Below, piece after piece: positions 16,891 through 23,632 of a stretch of 31,815 nucleotides of DNA. The notes below the pieces were generated by a model, which was not told the DNA's origin, did not search any database, and saw nothing but the letters and a program-made list of their open reading frames with translations. Numbering within the stretch: the stretch's first letter is position 1; every line of letters starts with the position of its first letter. The DNA comes from Desulfarculaceae bacterium. GTDB lineage: Bacteria; Desulfobacterota; Desulfobacteria; Desulfobacterales; Desulfobacteraceae. The position numbers and the translations under genes are program-made. The stretch spans positions 1-31,815 of the forward strand of contig JAIPEK010000002.1 of assembly GCA_021737205.1 (NCBI GenBank), in the 5' to 3' direction.

Positions 16891-16946
16891 TAACACCTAA
16901 TATCTAATATCTAATGTCTAATATCTAATCTCTAACACCTAACACC
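16891..16946. repeat. 7-bp tandem repeat array (TAAnnnC x8)
   Basis: Eight consecutive heptamers of the form TAAnnnC: two TAACACC-type units at the right end, one at the left end and TAATATC/TAATGTC/TAATCTC in between. The array ends 4 bp before the stop codon of the minus-strand fdhA gene, so it lies in the fdhA 3' untranslated region. The convergent rluD gene ends about 90 bp away. Confidence 0.85.
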
Positions 16947-16950
16947 TATT

Positions 16951-19722
16951 TCAGGCGGCTGCTTTCTCCACTTTTATGGCGCAGATCTTTAGTTCCGGGA
17001 TTTTGGCCACCGGGTCAAGTTTGGCATTTGTCAGCCTGTTGGCGGCCGCCTTGCCGAAGTGGAACGGAATGAAAATCGTTCCGTCCACCGCCATCGACGA
17101 GACCTGAACCTTTGCGGTAATCGTGCCCCGCCTGGAAGTTACTTTGGCCATGTCGTCGTTTTGCAGGTCCAGTTGCTCCGCATCCCCTGGTGATATTTCC
17201 ACAAAGCATTCCGCGGCCAGCTCGTTGAGCCCCTTGGTTTTCATCGTCATCGAACCGGTGTGGTAGTGGTAGAGCACCCGGCCGGTGGTGAGAATAAACG
17301 GGTATTCGTCGTTCGTCATTTCAGCCGGTGATGCGTGTTCAACGGCGAAAAAGGCGCCTTTGCCCCGGGTGAACTGCTCGGTATGGAGGATCGGGGTCCC
17401 CGGATGGTCACCAGTGGGGCAGGGCCAGTGAATTCCCTCTTCTTCGATTCGATCCCATGTGATACCGGCGTAGGAAGGAGTAACAGCGGCAATCTCTTCA
17501 AAAATCTCCCGGCTGTCGGTGTAGTTCATCCGGTATCCCATCCGGCCGGCTACCTCGCAGATGATTTTCCAGTCCTCTTTGGCATATCCGGGCGCTTCCA
17601 CAGCTTTTCTCACCCGCTGGACCCGCCGTTCCGTATTGGTAAATGTCCCTTCCTTTTCTGCAAAGCAGAAGGCCGGAAGCACTACATCGGCGGTTTTCGC
17701 AGTTTCTGTCAGGAAGATGTCCTGAACCACGAGAAAATCGAGGTTGCCGAACGCTTTTTCCGCATGGTTCAGATCCGGGTCCGAAACAAGGGGATTTTCT
17801 CCGATTACGTACAGGGATTTAAGGGTTCCTTTTTCCGCCATATCCACCATTTCTGTGACGGGATGGCCCGGTTTGGACGGAAGGTCCGTGACCTGCCAGG
17901 CGTTTTCATAGCTCTGCCTTGCACTGTCGTCGTCCACTTTTCTGTAAGCGGTGAATACATTGGGAAGCCCCCCCATGTCGCACGCGCCCTGGACGTTGTT
18001 CTGGCCCCTCAACGGGTTTACTCCGCCGCCCTCTATACCGAGATTTCCGCAGAGCATGGCAAGGTTGGCAAGGGATTTGACGTTGTCGGTTCCGGTAATG
18101 TGCTGGGTGATCCCCATACAGTAAAGGATGCTGCCTCTGGCCGCTTTTGCATACAGCCTTGCCGCTTCGATGATATCATCGGCATCGACACCGGAAATTT
18201 TGGATACATGCCCGGGCGAGTACTTTTCAACGGTTTCGGCAAGCGCCTCAAAGTTTTCGGTCCGTCTCTCCACAAAGTCCCTGTCGTACAGATCCTCTTT
18301 GATAATGACATGCATAAGGGCGTTGATCAGGGCGATGTCACTGCCGGGCTGGAGCCGCAACCACTTGTCCGCATGATGGGTCAGTACGATCTTTCTCGGA
18401 TCGATGACGATCAACGTTTTGCCATTGAGGGAGGCCCGTTTGACAAAACTGGACAGAACCGGATGGTTTTCGGTGGTATTGGAGCCCATTACGATGATGG
18501 TGTCTGCTTTTTCAATATCCGAAATGGTGTTCGTCATTGCGCCGCTTCCGAATGATGCAGCCAGACCGGCTACGGTGGATGAATGTCACAGACGGGCGCA
18601 GTGATCGATATTGTTGGTTTTAAGCGCCGCCCTTGCAAATTTTTGGGCGATGTAGTTTTCTTCGTTGGTAATCCGGGCCGATGTCAGCACCCCGAGCGCC
18701 TGGGGGCCGAATTGATCTTTTATACCGGTCAGTTTTTCCGCCACCAGATCAAAGGCCTCTTTCCAGGACGCATTCCGGAAATTGCCGTTTTCCTTGATCA
18801 GAGGGGTGGTCAGTCTTTCGTCCGATCCGACGAAGTCGTACCCGAATCGTCCCTTGACACAGAGGCTTCCGCAGTTGGGGGGGATATCCCGTCCCGCCCC
18901 CTCGATCCGCACGATCCGGTTCTCTTCCGTATGGATGCTGATCTGGCAGCCCACTCCGCAGAACGCACATGTGGATCTGACTTTTTCGACCTTTCTGGAC
19001 CGGTCCACCGGGAGCGCGGGCTTGAACACGAGGGCACCCACCGGGCAGACATCGACACATTCCCCGCAGAAAACGCAGTTGGAATCCTTGAGCGGTACAT
19101 CAGTGCCGGCGACGATTTTCGTCTCCGATCCTCTGTAGCCGAAATCAATGGCGTTGTTGACCTGAACCTCTTTGCATGCCTTGACACACCTGCCGCAGAG
19201 AATGCACCTTGAAAAGTCCCTTACGATAAACGGATTCACCTTTTCCATGGGGTATTTGCCGGCAGCGGGCGGCATATCTTTTGTATCCACCTGGTAGCGG
19301 TAGGCAAGATCCTGCAGCTTGCAGTCCCCCCACACAGGACACAACTGTTCTGCGCCTTCCTCGGCCATTACCTTCATCTGAAAATCCGTCCAGTCTTCTA
19401 TCTCGAAGTTTCTTGCGGCACAGTTGTGGTTGCCGGATGCGAGCATGAGCCGGATGATTTCTTTTCTCGCCTTTACTACTTTTGCCGATTCAGTAAAAAT
19501 CTCCATTCCGGAGGAGGCGGGTGCCGCACAGGATTCCACCAGTTTTCCCGCCCCTTTCACCTCGACAACACAGATTCTGCAGGCGCCTGTGGGCGTTGTT
19601 CCTTTGAGATGGCAAAGGGTCGGGATATAGATTCCGTTCCTTTGCGCAACTTCAAGTATTGTTTCTCCGGGTTCGAATGTCAGCTGGTTGTCGTCAATGG
19701 TTATATTCATATCGTTCCCCAT
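16951..19722 (-). CDS. fdhA: Selenocysteine-containing formate dehydrogenase catalytic subunit (W/Mo-bis-MGD, NuoG-like N-terminus)
   Basis: One 923-residue protein if the in-frame TGA at 18586-18588 is read as selenocysteine (residue 379). The context HCARL-U-HSSTVAGL is the textbook FdhA active site, and the frame is open on both sides. N-terminus: NuoG-like [2Fe-2S] (C37, C48, C51, C65); a His/Cys 4Fe-4S site (H99, C101, C128, C134); two ferredoxin clusters (C173/176/179/183 and C216/219/222/226); the MGD-domain cluster (C252, C255, C259, C288). The C-terminal molydopterin-dinucleotide-binding domain is complete. It interconverts formate and CO2. This architecture fits soluble NAD/ferredoxin-linked FDHs, but no FdhB/FdhC (NuoF/NuoE-like) gene adjoins it; the divergent neighbour is an RnfB-GltD fusion. 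ATG 19722 has AGAGGAT upstream; ATG 19710 is an alternative. Annotators that treat UGA as a stop will split this gene in two. Confidence 0.96.
18557..18588 (-). promoter_or_regulatory. Selenocysteine UGA codon and SECIS-like hairpin in fdhA
   Basis: UGA at 18588-18586. From 12 bases further on (18573-18557) the RNA can form a 6-bp stem, GUAGCC pairing with GGCUGC, closing a GGUCU loop. The GGUCU loop and this distance are the hallmarks of the bacterial SECIS that recruits SelB in E. coli fdhF, where the loop is also GGUCU. Confidence 0.9.
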
Positions 19723-19772
19723 GGCCAGATCCTCTTAAAGCAAACATTGGTTGTTCTTACGCAAAAGGCTGC

Positions 19773-19791
19773 AACGTAACGGTTCCGTATC
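19773..19791 (-). promoter_or_regulatory. Putative operator at the fdhA start, motif GATACGGAA-N5-ACGTT
   Basis: Read toward fdhA: GATACGGAA, five bases (CCGTT), ACGTT. It begins at or next to the predicted fdhA transcription start (about 19791). The same 19-bp pattern with identical spacing occurs in the opposite promoter at 19900-19918. This copy also contains a small dyad, ACGG-AA-CCGT. Confidence 0.5.
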
Positions 19792-19797
19792 GAGTAA

Positions 19798-19826
19798 GCA
19801 ATACAGTATCAGGGAAACAATGTCAA
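19798..19826 (-). promoter_or_regulatory. Sigma70-like promoter of fdhA
   Basis: Minus strand: perfect TTGACA (19826-19821), 17-base spacer, TATTGC (19803-19798, three of six). Predicted start near 19791, about 70 bases before the fdhA ATG. Confidence 0.5.
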
Positions 19827-19858
19827 TGTTTTCCCCCATATAATTTTGTTGAAATCGT

Positions 19859-19888
19859 TTGACTTTTTCCGTGTGAAATGGTTAATAG
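19859..19888 (+). promoter_or_regulatory. Possible promoter of the RnfB-GltD fusion gene
   Basis: TTGACT (19859-19864), 18-base spacer, TAATAG (19883-19888). The arrangement closely resembles the tupA promoter candidate (TTGACA, 18 bases, TAATAC). Predicted start near 19895. Confidence 0.4.
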
Positions 19889-19899
19889 GGAATGTTTCA

Positions 19900-19918
19900 G
19901 ATACGGAAATCGGACGTT
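19900..19918 (+). promoter_or_regulatory. Putative operator upstream of the RnfB-GltD fusion, motif GATACGGAA-N5-ACGTT
   Basis: GATACGGAA, five bases (ATCGG), ACGTT, just after the predicted transcription start and 18 bp before the chosen ATG. It is the partner of the site at 19773-19791; the two point away from each other, each in the direction of its own gene. Confidence 0.5.
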
Positions 19919-19936
19919 ATTAATAGGGTGGTTGCC

Positions 19937-22021
19937 ATGTTTGAGTCTGTTATTTTGATGGGGGGTCTCGGGCTTGTGATAGGAAGCGCCCTTGCGCTTG
20001 CTTCCAAGGTTTTTTACGTATATGTGGATCCCAAGGTTGAAGCGATAGACGAAATCCTCCCCGGTGCGAACTGCGGAGGCTGTGGATTCCCCGGCTGTTC
20101 GCCGAATGCAGAGGCGATCGTGGAAGGCAAATCCGGAGTGGACTCATGTGTTGCTGCCGGAGAAGATGTGGCCATGGCCATTGCCGGGATCATGGGCGTC
20201 TCCATTTCCGAAAAAGAGCCGGAAATCGCTGCGGTGGACTGCCATTACAGCAAAGACAAGACCGACATCAAATACGACTACAAAGGCATCACCGACTGCC
20301 GGGCCGCCAATCAGCTTTTCGGGGGGATGAAACACTGCAAGATCGGATGCCTGGGACTGGGAACCTGCGTGGAAGCCTGCCCGTTCGATGCTATAGAAAT
20401 CGGTCCTGACGGACTTCCCAAGGTGGACGAGGAGAAATGCACCGCCTGCGGCACCTGCGTGCGGGCCTGCCCGAAAAATATCATCAACCTGACTTCCGCC
20501 TCAAAGCGGATTCTGGTGGAATATACCGAAGACAACTGTGTGACACCCTGTCAGCGGGCCTGCCCGGCCGGGATCGATATCCGGGAATACATCCGTCTTG
20601 CCAGGGTGGGGGATTACGAAGGGTCGTTGAAAAAAATACTGGAAAGAAATCCCTTTCCAACGGTGATCAGCAGGATCTGTCCAGCGTTCTGCGAGTTTGA
20701 ATGCAGGCGGACCCTGGTGGATGATCCGGTGGCCATCAATAATCTCAAGCGGTTTGTCTGTGATTCTCATGTAAAGAAGAAGAAACGGGTTCAGCCGTAC
20801 AAGGCTCCGGCGTCCGGAAAGCGAATCGCCGTTATCGGCGGGGGAGTGGAAGGACTATCCGCGGCGTATTTCTGTATCAGGCTCGGCCACGATGCCACGG
20901 TATTTGACGCGAATGCCAATCCTGGCGGTCTGTTGCGGTATGCCTTTCCCTCTTACCGGCTGCCCCAGAAGCTTGTGGACTGGGATATCAACGGCATTCA
21001 GGAGGCCGGGGTCAGTATCAAGACCGGTCTGAAAGCCGGGCATGAGGTCACCGTTCCCGGGTTGCTAAAGGATGGATACAATGCCGTGTTCACCGCCACC
21101 GGCGGATGGGACAGCCGGGTGACACGAGGTGCGGTCAAGGGCGTGTCCAATGTATTTCCCGGGGGATACCTTTTGATAGATCTGCTTCGGCTTGATGTGG
21201 AAAAAGGCCGCCGAATTCCCTGTAACCGGAATGTGGTCATCGCCGGAAGAGGAAAGAATCTTCCCGAAGCGGTCTCCAGGCTGAAAGGTTTCGGGGCGGA
21301 AAATATCGTGGTGGTGACACGGAAAGAGGAGGAAACCGCTTTTGATGACGCCACGGCGGACAGTCTGTACGGAGAAGATGTGGCCGTGATCTACTATTCG
21401 GGAATAACAGGGCTTTTCGGGGAAGACGGCTCTTTGAAAGCGGTCGAGTATACGAACCTTGAATCCGGTGAGGTCAACACGCTCAAGGCGGACAGCATCG
21501 TGATCGCGTCCGGCAGATTCCCCGAGCTTGTCTTTTTTGACTCCGAGGCACTCGAAGAAGACGCGGAAGAGGTTATCGAAGATCCGGAAGCGGAAACCAC
21601 GGTTCTCAAATGGGAAGGGCGGGAAATTTACAAGGCCCCGGCAGACCGGAACGAAATCGGATTCCTCTCGTATGAAGACATGCTGAGCGGATACAGCGCT
21701 GCGATTACCGCCATCAACGGCGGCAGAAGGGCGGCCGCTTCCATCCACAAATTCATGTACGGAATGCCGGTGACTGCTCCGGAAAGACCGGTAACGAAAC
21801 AGTCTCTGCTGCAGAACGTGGGTGAGTTGGACAAGGTGAAAAAGGTACCGAGAACGATTATGCCCACTTTGAAAAAAGTCGAGGACAACAAGGAATACTA
21901 CAGGGGATATTCCGAGGAGTCGGCCATAAAAGAAGCGGAAAGGTGTCTCAGATGCGGGCTGGTCTGTTACGAGCGAACCATGACCGTGGACGGAGAGGAG
22001 AACGAACCCGCCTCCGTTTAG
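19937..22021 (+). CDS. RnfB-type Fe-S protein fused to a GltD/NfnB-like FAD oxidoreductase
   Basis: About 694 residues. Residues 4-24 form a membrane anchor, followed by the RnfB 4Fe-4S domain (C46, C49, C54, C71), an RnfB-like cluster region (C134-KIG-C138-LGLGT-C144-VEA-C148) and a ferredoxin motif (C168, C171, C174, C178). Then comes a GltD/NfnB-like module: N-terminal cysteine pairs (C201/205/209 and C248/252/256), FAD-binding GGGVEG at 301-306, a second Rossmann region near 433-460 and a C-terminal C670xxC673xxxC677. RnfB normally passes ferredoxin electrons into the Rnf complex, but no other rnf gene is nearby. The likely role is electron exchange between Fe-S carriers and flavin/NAD(P)H at the membrane, perhaps with FdhA (inference). 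ATG 19937 is chosen for its AGGGTGG site and because the protein then starts at the RnfB anchor; ATG 19892 has no usable ribosome-binding site. Confidence 0.88.
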   Translation: MFESVILMGGLGLVIGSALALASKVFYVYVDPKVEAIDEILPGANCGGCGFPGCSPNAEAIVEGKSGVDSCVAAGEDVAMAIAGIMGVSISEKEPEIAAVDCHYSKDKTDIKYDYKGITDCRAANQLFGGMKHCKIGCLGLGTCVEACPFDAIEIGPDGLPKVDEEKCTACGTCVRACPKNIINLTSASKRILVEYTEDNCVTPCQRACPAGIDIREYIRLARVGDYEGSLKKILERNPFPTVISRICPAFCEFECRRTLVDDPVAINNLKRFVCDSHVKKKKRVQPYKAPASGKRIAVIGGGVEGLSAAYFCIRLGHDATVFDANANPGGLLRYAFPSYRLPQKLVDWDINGIQEAGVSIKTGLKAGHEVTVPGLLKDGYNAVFTATGGWDSRVTRGAVKGVSNVFPGGYLLIDLLRLDVEKGRRIPCNRNVVIAGRGKNLPEAVSRLKGFGAENIVVVTRKEEETAFDDATADSLYGEDVAVIYYSGITGLFGEDGSLKAVEYTNLESGEVNTLKADSIVIASGRFPELVFFDSEALEEDAEEVIEDPEAETTVLKWEGREIYKAPADRNEIGFLSYEDMLSGYSAAITAINGGRRAAASIHKFMYGMPVTAPERPVTKQSLLQNVGELDKVKKVPRTIMPTLKKVEDNKEYYRGYSEESAIKEAERCLRCGLVCYERTMTVDGEENEPASV

Positions 22022-22027
22022 ATGGAA

Positions 22028-22251
22028 GATCACCATGAAGAGCGTGAAGTTCATGAAGCTTAAAGTAGTTTACACTGAAATTTGAAATTCGAAATTTGAA
22101 ATTGTAGATGCGTTACCTAATTTCGAATTTCCAGTTTCGACATCGGCATTCAAATTGATAATGCACGCTTTCGAAAAAAGTGTAAACTGGTGAATGAAGG
22201 ATGCCAAGATTTTGCTTCAGTTGCTTCATGGCCTTCATGGTAAAAAATGTT
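22028..22251. repeat. CATGAAG-type palindromic repeat, copy 3, interrupted by an insertion
   Basis: The left half (22028-22058) and right half (22206-22251) together reproduce the reverse complement of copy 1, including its outer AACATTTTTTACC end. The right half has one extra 9-bp CTTCATGGC-type unit. About 147 bp (22059-22205) lie between the halves, with AAG on both sides as a possible short target duplication. The element occupies most of the gap between the convergent RnfB-fusion and ppaC genes. Confidence 0.75.
22067..22188. mobile_element. MITE-like element nested in a palindromic repeat
   Basis: A 122-bp stretch bounded by perfect 10-bp terminal inverted repeats, AGTTTACACT (22067-22076) and AGTGTAAACT (22179-22188). 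Inside is a 14-bp tandem duplication (22077-22104, GAAATTTGAAATTS units) and an internal 13-bp inverted repeat (22084-22096 against 22119-22131), so the RNA or single strand would fold strongly. It has no open frame and no transposase. It could be a non-autonomous transposable element, or simply a composite of intergenic palindromes. Confidence 0.5.
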
Positions 22252-22277
22252 CTTTTTTTATATAATGAGTACAAAAA

Positions 22278-22308
22278 GGCCCGCACGGTTCAAAATACCG
22301 TACGGGCC
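22278..22308 (-). terminator. Intrinsic terminator of ppaC (possibly bidirectional)
   Basis: GGCCCG and ACGGT (22278-22283, 22285-22289) pair with ACCGT and CGGGCC (22297-22301, 22303-22308) with one mismatch and a 7-base loop. On the minus strand the stem is followed by TTTTT; on the plus strand only by TTT, so it mainly serves ppaC. Confidence 0.85.
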
Positions 22309-22315
22309 TTTCCCA

Positions 22316-22347
22316 TTAACCACTTAACCACTTAATCACTTAATCAC
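22316..22347. repeat. 8-bp tandem repeat array (TTAAYCAC x4)
   Basis: Four perfect-phase octamers: two TTAACCAC, then two TTAATCAC. The array ends 5 bp before the ppaC stop codon and lies between that stop and the ppaC terminator. Its position mirrors that of the heptamer array behind fdhA. Confidence 0.85.
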
Positions 22348-22352
22348 TTTAC

Positions 22353-23276
22353 CTACGCCCCGAACGCTTTTTCAAAGTTCGGAACCACCTGTTTTTTCCG
22401 GCTCATGACACCGTCCAGCCAGGCCCTCCCGTTTGAGGGTTTGGCGCCGAACGCTTTTTCCACAACCGATTCGTCATCTGATGCAATCAAGAGCTCGGAT
22501 CCCTCTTTCATGATGTCGGTGAGAAGGAGGAAAACACTGTGATTGCCTTTTTCTTCCTTGAGCTTTGCAATGTCCTTTTCAAGCTCCTCTTTAACAGAGT
22601 CCACGATTGACAGGTCAACCAGTTCCAGCTGGCCGATGCCAACCGCTTTTCCGTTCATGTTGAAGTCTTTGTAGTCCCTTTCAACGAGTTCTCTTACCGG
22701 TGTACCTTCCACTGCTGATTTGACCTTGAACATTTCAACGCCGAGTTCCTGCATGTCTCCCGCGCCTGAGATTTTAGCAAGCTCTTCACAGGCTTCCCTG
22801 TCTTTGTCCGTGCAGGTTGCGAACTTGAAGATTACCGTATCACTGAGGATGGCGCAGAGCATTATGCCTGCAATTTCCTTGGGAATCTGAACGTTGAAAA
22901 ACTTGTACATGCCGGTAATGACGGTGCAGCTGCAGCCTACCGGCCAGATCCAGCATTCCAGCGGGTGTCCGGTGGTGACATCACCGAGCTTGTGGTGGTC
23001 CACGATCCCGAGGATGTGGGCTTCACCCAGATCATCCGGGCTCTGTGAAAGGTCGGAATGGTCCACAAGGTACACCTGCTTGCCGGCATAAGAGGTGACC
23101 ATCTCGGGGGCGGAAACGCCGAATTTGTCCAGCACGAACTTTGATTCGGGGTTCAGCTGACCCTGTACGGCCGGGGCCGCGTCTTCTCCAAGTTTCTTTT
23201 TCAGGTCCGCAAGTGCGATTGCTGCACAAACGGAATCGGTATCCGGGTTTTTGTGACCGAAAATCAGTGTTGACAT
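22353..23276 (-). CDS. ppaC: Manganese-dependent inorganic pyrophosphatase (family II)
   Basis: A 307-residue cytoplasmic DHH-superfamily enzyme hydrolysing pyrophosphate to phosphate. Metal-site motifs: H8, D12 and D14 in GHKNPDTDSV, D72/D75 in VDHSD, and the DHH triad at 93-95 (GIVDHHKLGD). The C-terminal DHHA2 domain ends with the phosphate-binding SRKKQVVP. Length is typical for the simple form without CBS domains, so no nucleotide regulation is expected. The ATG is supported by GAGGAGG with 4-5 base spacing. It stands alone, with a terminator downstream and a 21-bp dyad upstream. In sulfate reducers pyrophosphate from sulfate activation must be removed, which would fit the presumed lifestyle (inference). 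Confidence 0.96.
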   Translation of the reverse strand: MSTLIFGHKNPDTDSVCAAIALADLKKKLGEDAAPAVQGQLNPESKFVLDKFGVSAPEMVTSYAGKQVYLVDHSDLSQSPDDLGEAHILGIVDHHKLGDVTTGHPLECWIWPVGCSCTVITGMYKFFNVQIPKEIAGIMLCAILSDTVIFKFATCTDKDREACEELAKISGAGDMQELGVEMFKVKSAVEGTPVRELVERDYKDFNMNGKAVGIGQLELVDLSIVDSVKEELEKDIAKLKEEKGNHSVFLLLTDIMKEGSELLIASDDESVVEKAFGAKPSNGRAWLDGVMSRKKQVVPNFEKAFGA

Positions 23277-23317
23277 AAAACCTCCTCGTTAAGTCTCTGT
23301 TGTTATATTGCTGCCTG

Positions 23318-23338
23318 ATGATCAACTGCCTTGATCAT
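23318..23338. promoter_or_regulatory. Dyad ATGATCAA-N5-TTGATCAT upstream of ppaC
   Basis: Perfect 8-bp inverted arms separated by CTGCC, centred about 52 bp upstream of the ppaC ATG. On the minus strand a TATAAC -10-like hexamer follows at 23307-23302, so the dyad would cover the -35 region, as an operator might. No known regulator motif is assigned. Confidence 0.4.
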
Positions 23339-23523
23339 TGATTAATTAAAAAGTAGATACCTTATAAAATTTATTGGACGTATACACAAGTAAAAAATGA
23401 ATTTTTTGTGGATCGTTTGTCTGTTTTCCGGTTCTCTTTTGCCGAGTTGGAATTTTTAGTGTTGTTGCTATGGGTAAATAACGGTTACTTATGGTATATA
23501 TTTTCAAATTTTTTGTGTAATTA

Positions 23524-23553
23524 TTGACAAAAGCGACCAATAGCGGGTAATAC
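23524..23553 (+). promoter_or_regulatory. Sigma70-like promoter of tupABC
   Basis: Perfect TTGACA (23524-23529), 18-base spacer, TAATAC (23548-23553). Predicted start near 23560, giving a leader of about 70 bases that contains the palindrome at 23589-23609. Confidence 0.5.
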
Positions 23554-23588
23554 ATGTTGGGAGAGACATGGCATCATTGGAAATAATG

Positions 23589-23609
23589 TCATGTTCAATT
23601 TGAACATGA
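23589..23609. promoter_or_regulatory. Perfect 21-bp palindrome in the tupA leader
   Basis: Arms TCATGTTCAA and TTGAACATGA (10 bp each) are perfect inverted repeats around a single central T, 24 bp before the tupA ATG and about 30 bases after the predicted transcription start. A hairpin is possible (8-bp stem, 5-base loop), but the perfect symmetry fits a repressor operator better. Confidence 0.5.
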
Positions 23610-23632
23610 ACCCGATCAAAAGGAGAAACAAG

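Larger units (their letters stand above)
23277..23632. other. Divergent regulatory region between ppaC and tupA
   Basis: About 356 bp, AT-rich in the middle (23340-23520). It contains a dyad near ppaC (23318-23338), a TAACGGTT-type element at 23479-23492 resembling part of the fdhA operator, a promoter candidate for tupA (23524-23553) and a 21-bp palindrome in the tupA leader. A minus-strand open frame at 23346-23555 lacks a ribosome-binding site and family resemblance and is not called. Confidence 0.6.

Noticed and set aside
18537..18588. fdhA as a pseudogene broken by a nonsense mutation
   Set aside because: The TGA is exactly at the selenocysteine position of FdhA, is followed by a SECIS-like hairpin, and the frame is intact on both sides.
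19892..19936. Upstream ATG start for the RnfB-GltD fusion
   Set aside because: AGGG is only one base from this ATG and the added residues lack the membrane anchor seen at RnfB N-termini. ATG 19937 has AGGGTGG at 5-base spacing. The longer start would also run through the putative operator at 19900-19918.
22028..22251. CRISPR array or attachment site in the repeat-rich gap after the RnfB fusion
   Set aside because: The units are not evenly spaced repeats with unique spacers. They resolve into one palindromic repeat copy split by a single inverted-repeat element, with no integrase or cas gene nearby.
23346..23555. A 69-codon minus-strand frame between ppaC and tupA
   Set aside because: No ribosome-binding site, low-complexity composition typical of AT-rich intergenic DNA, and its 5' end covers the tupA promoter.
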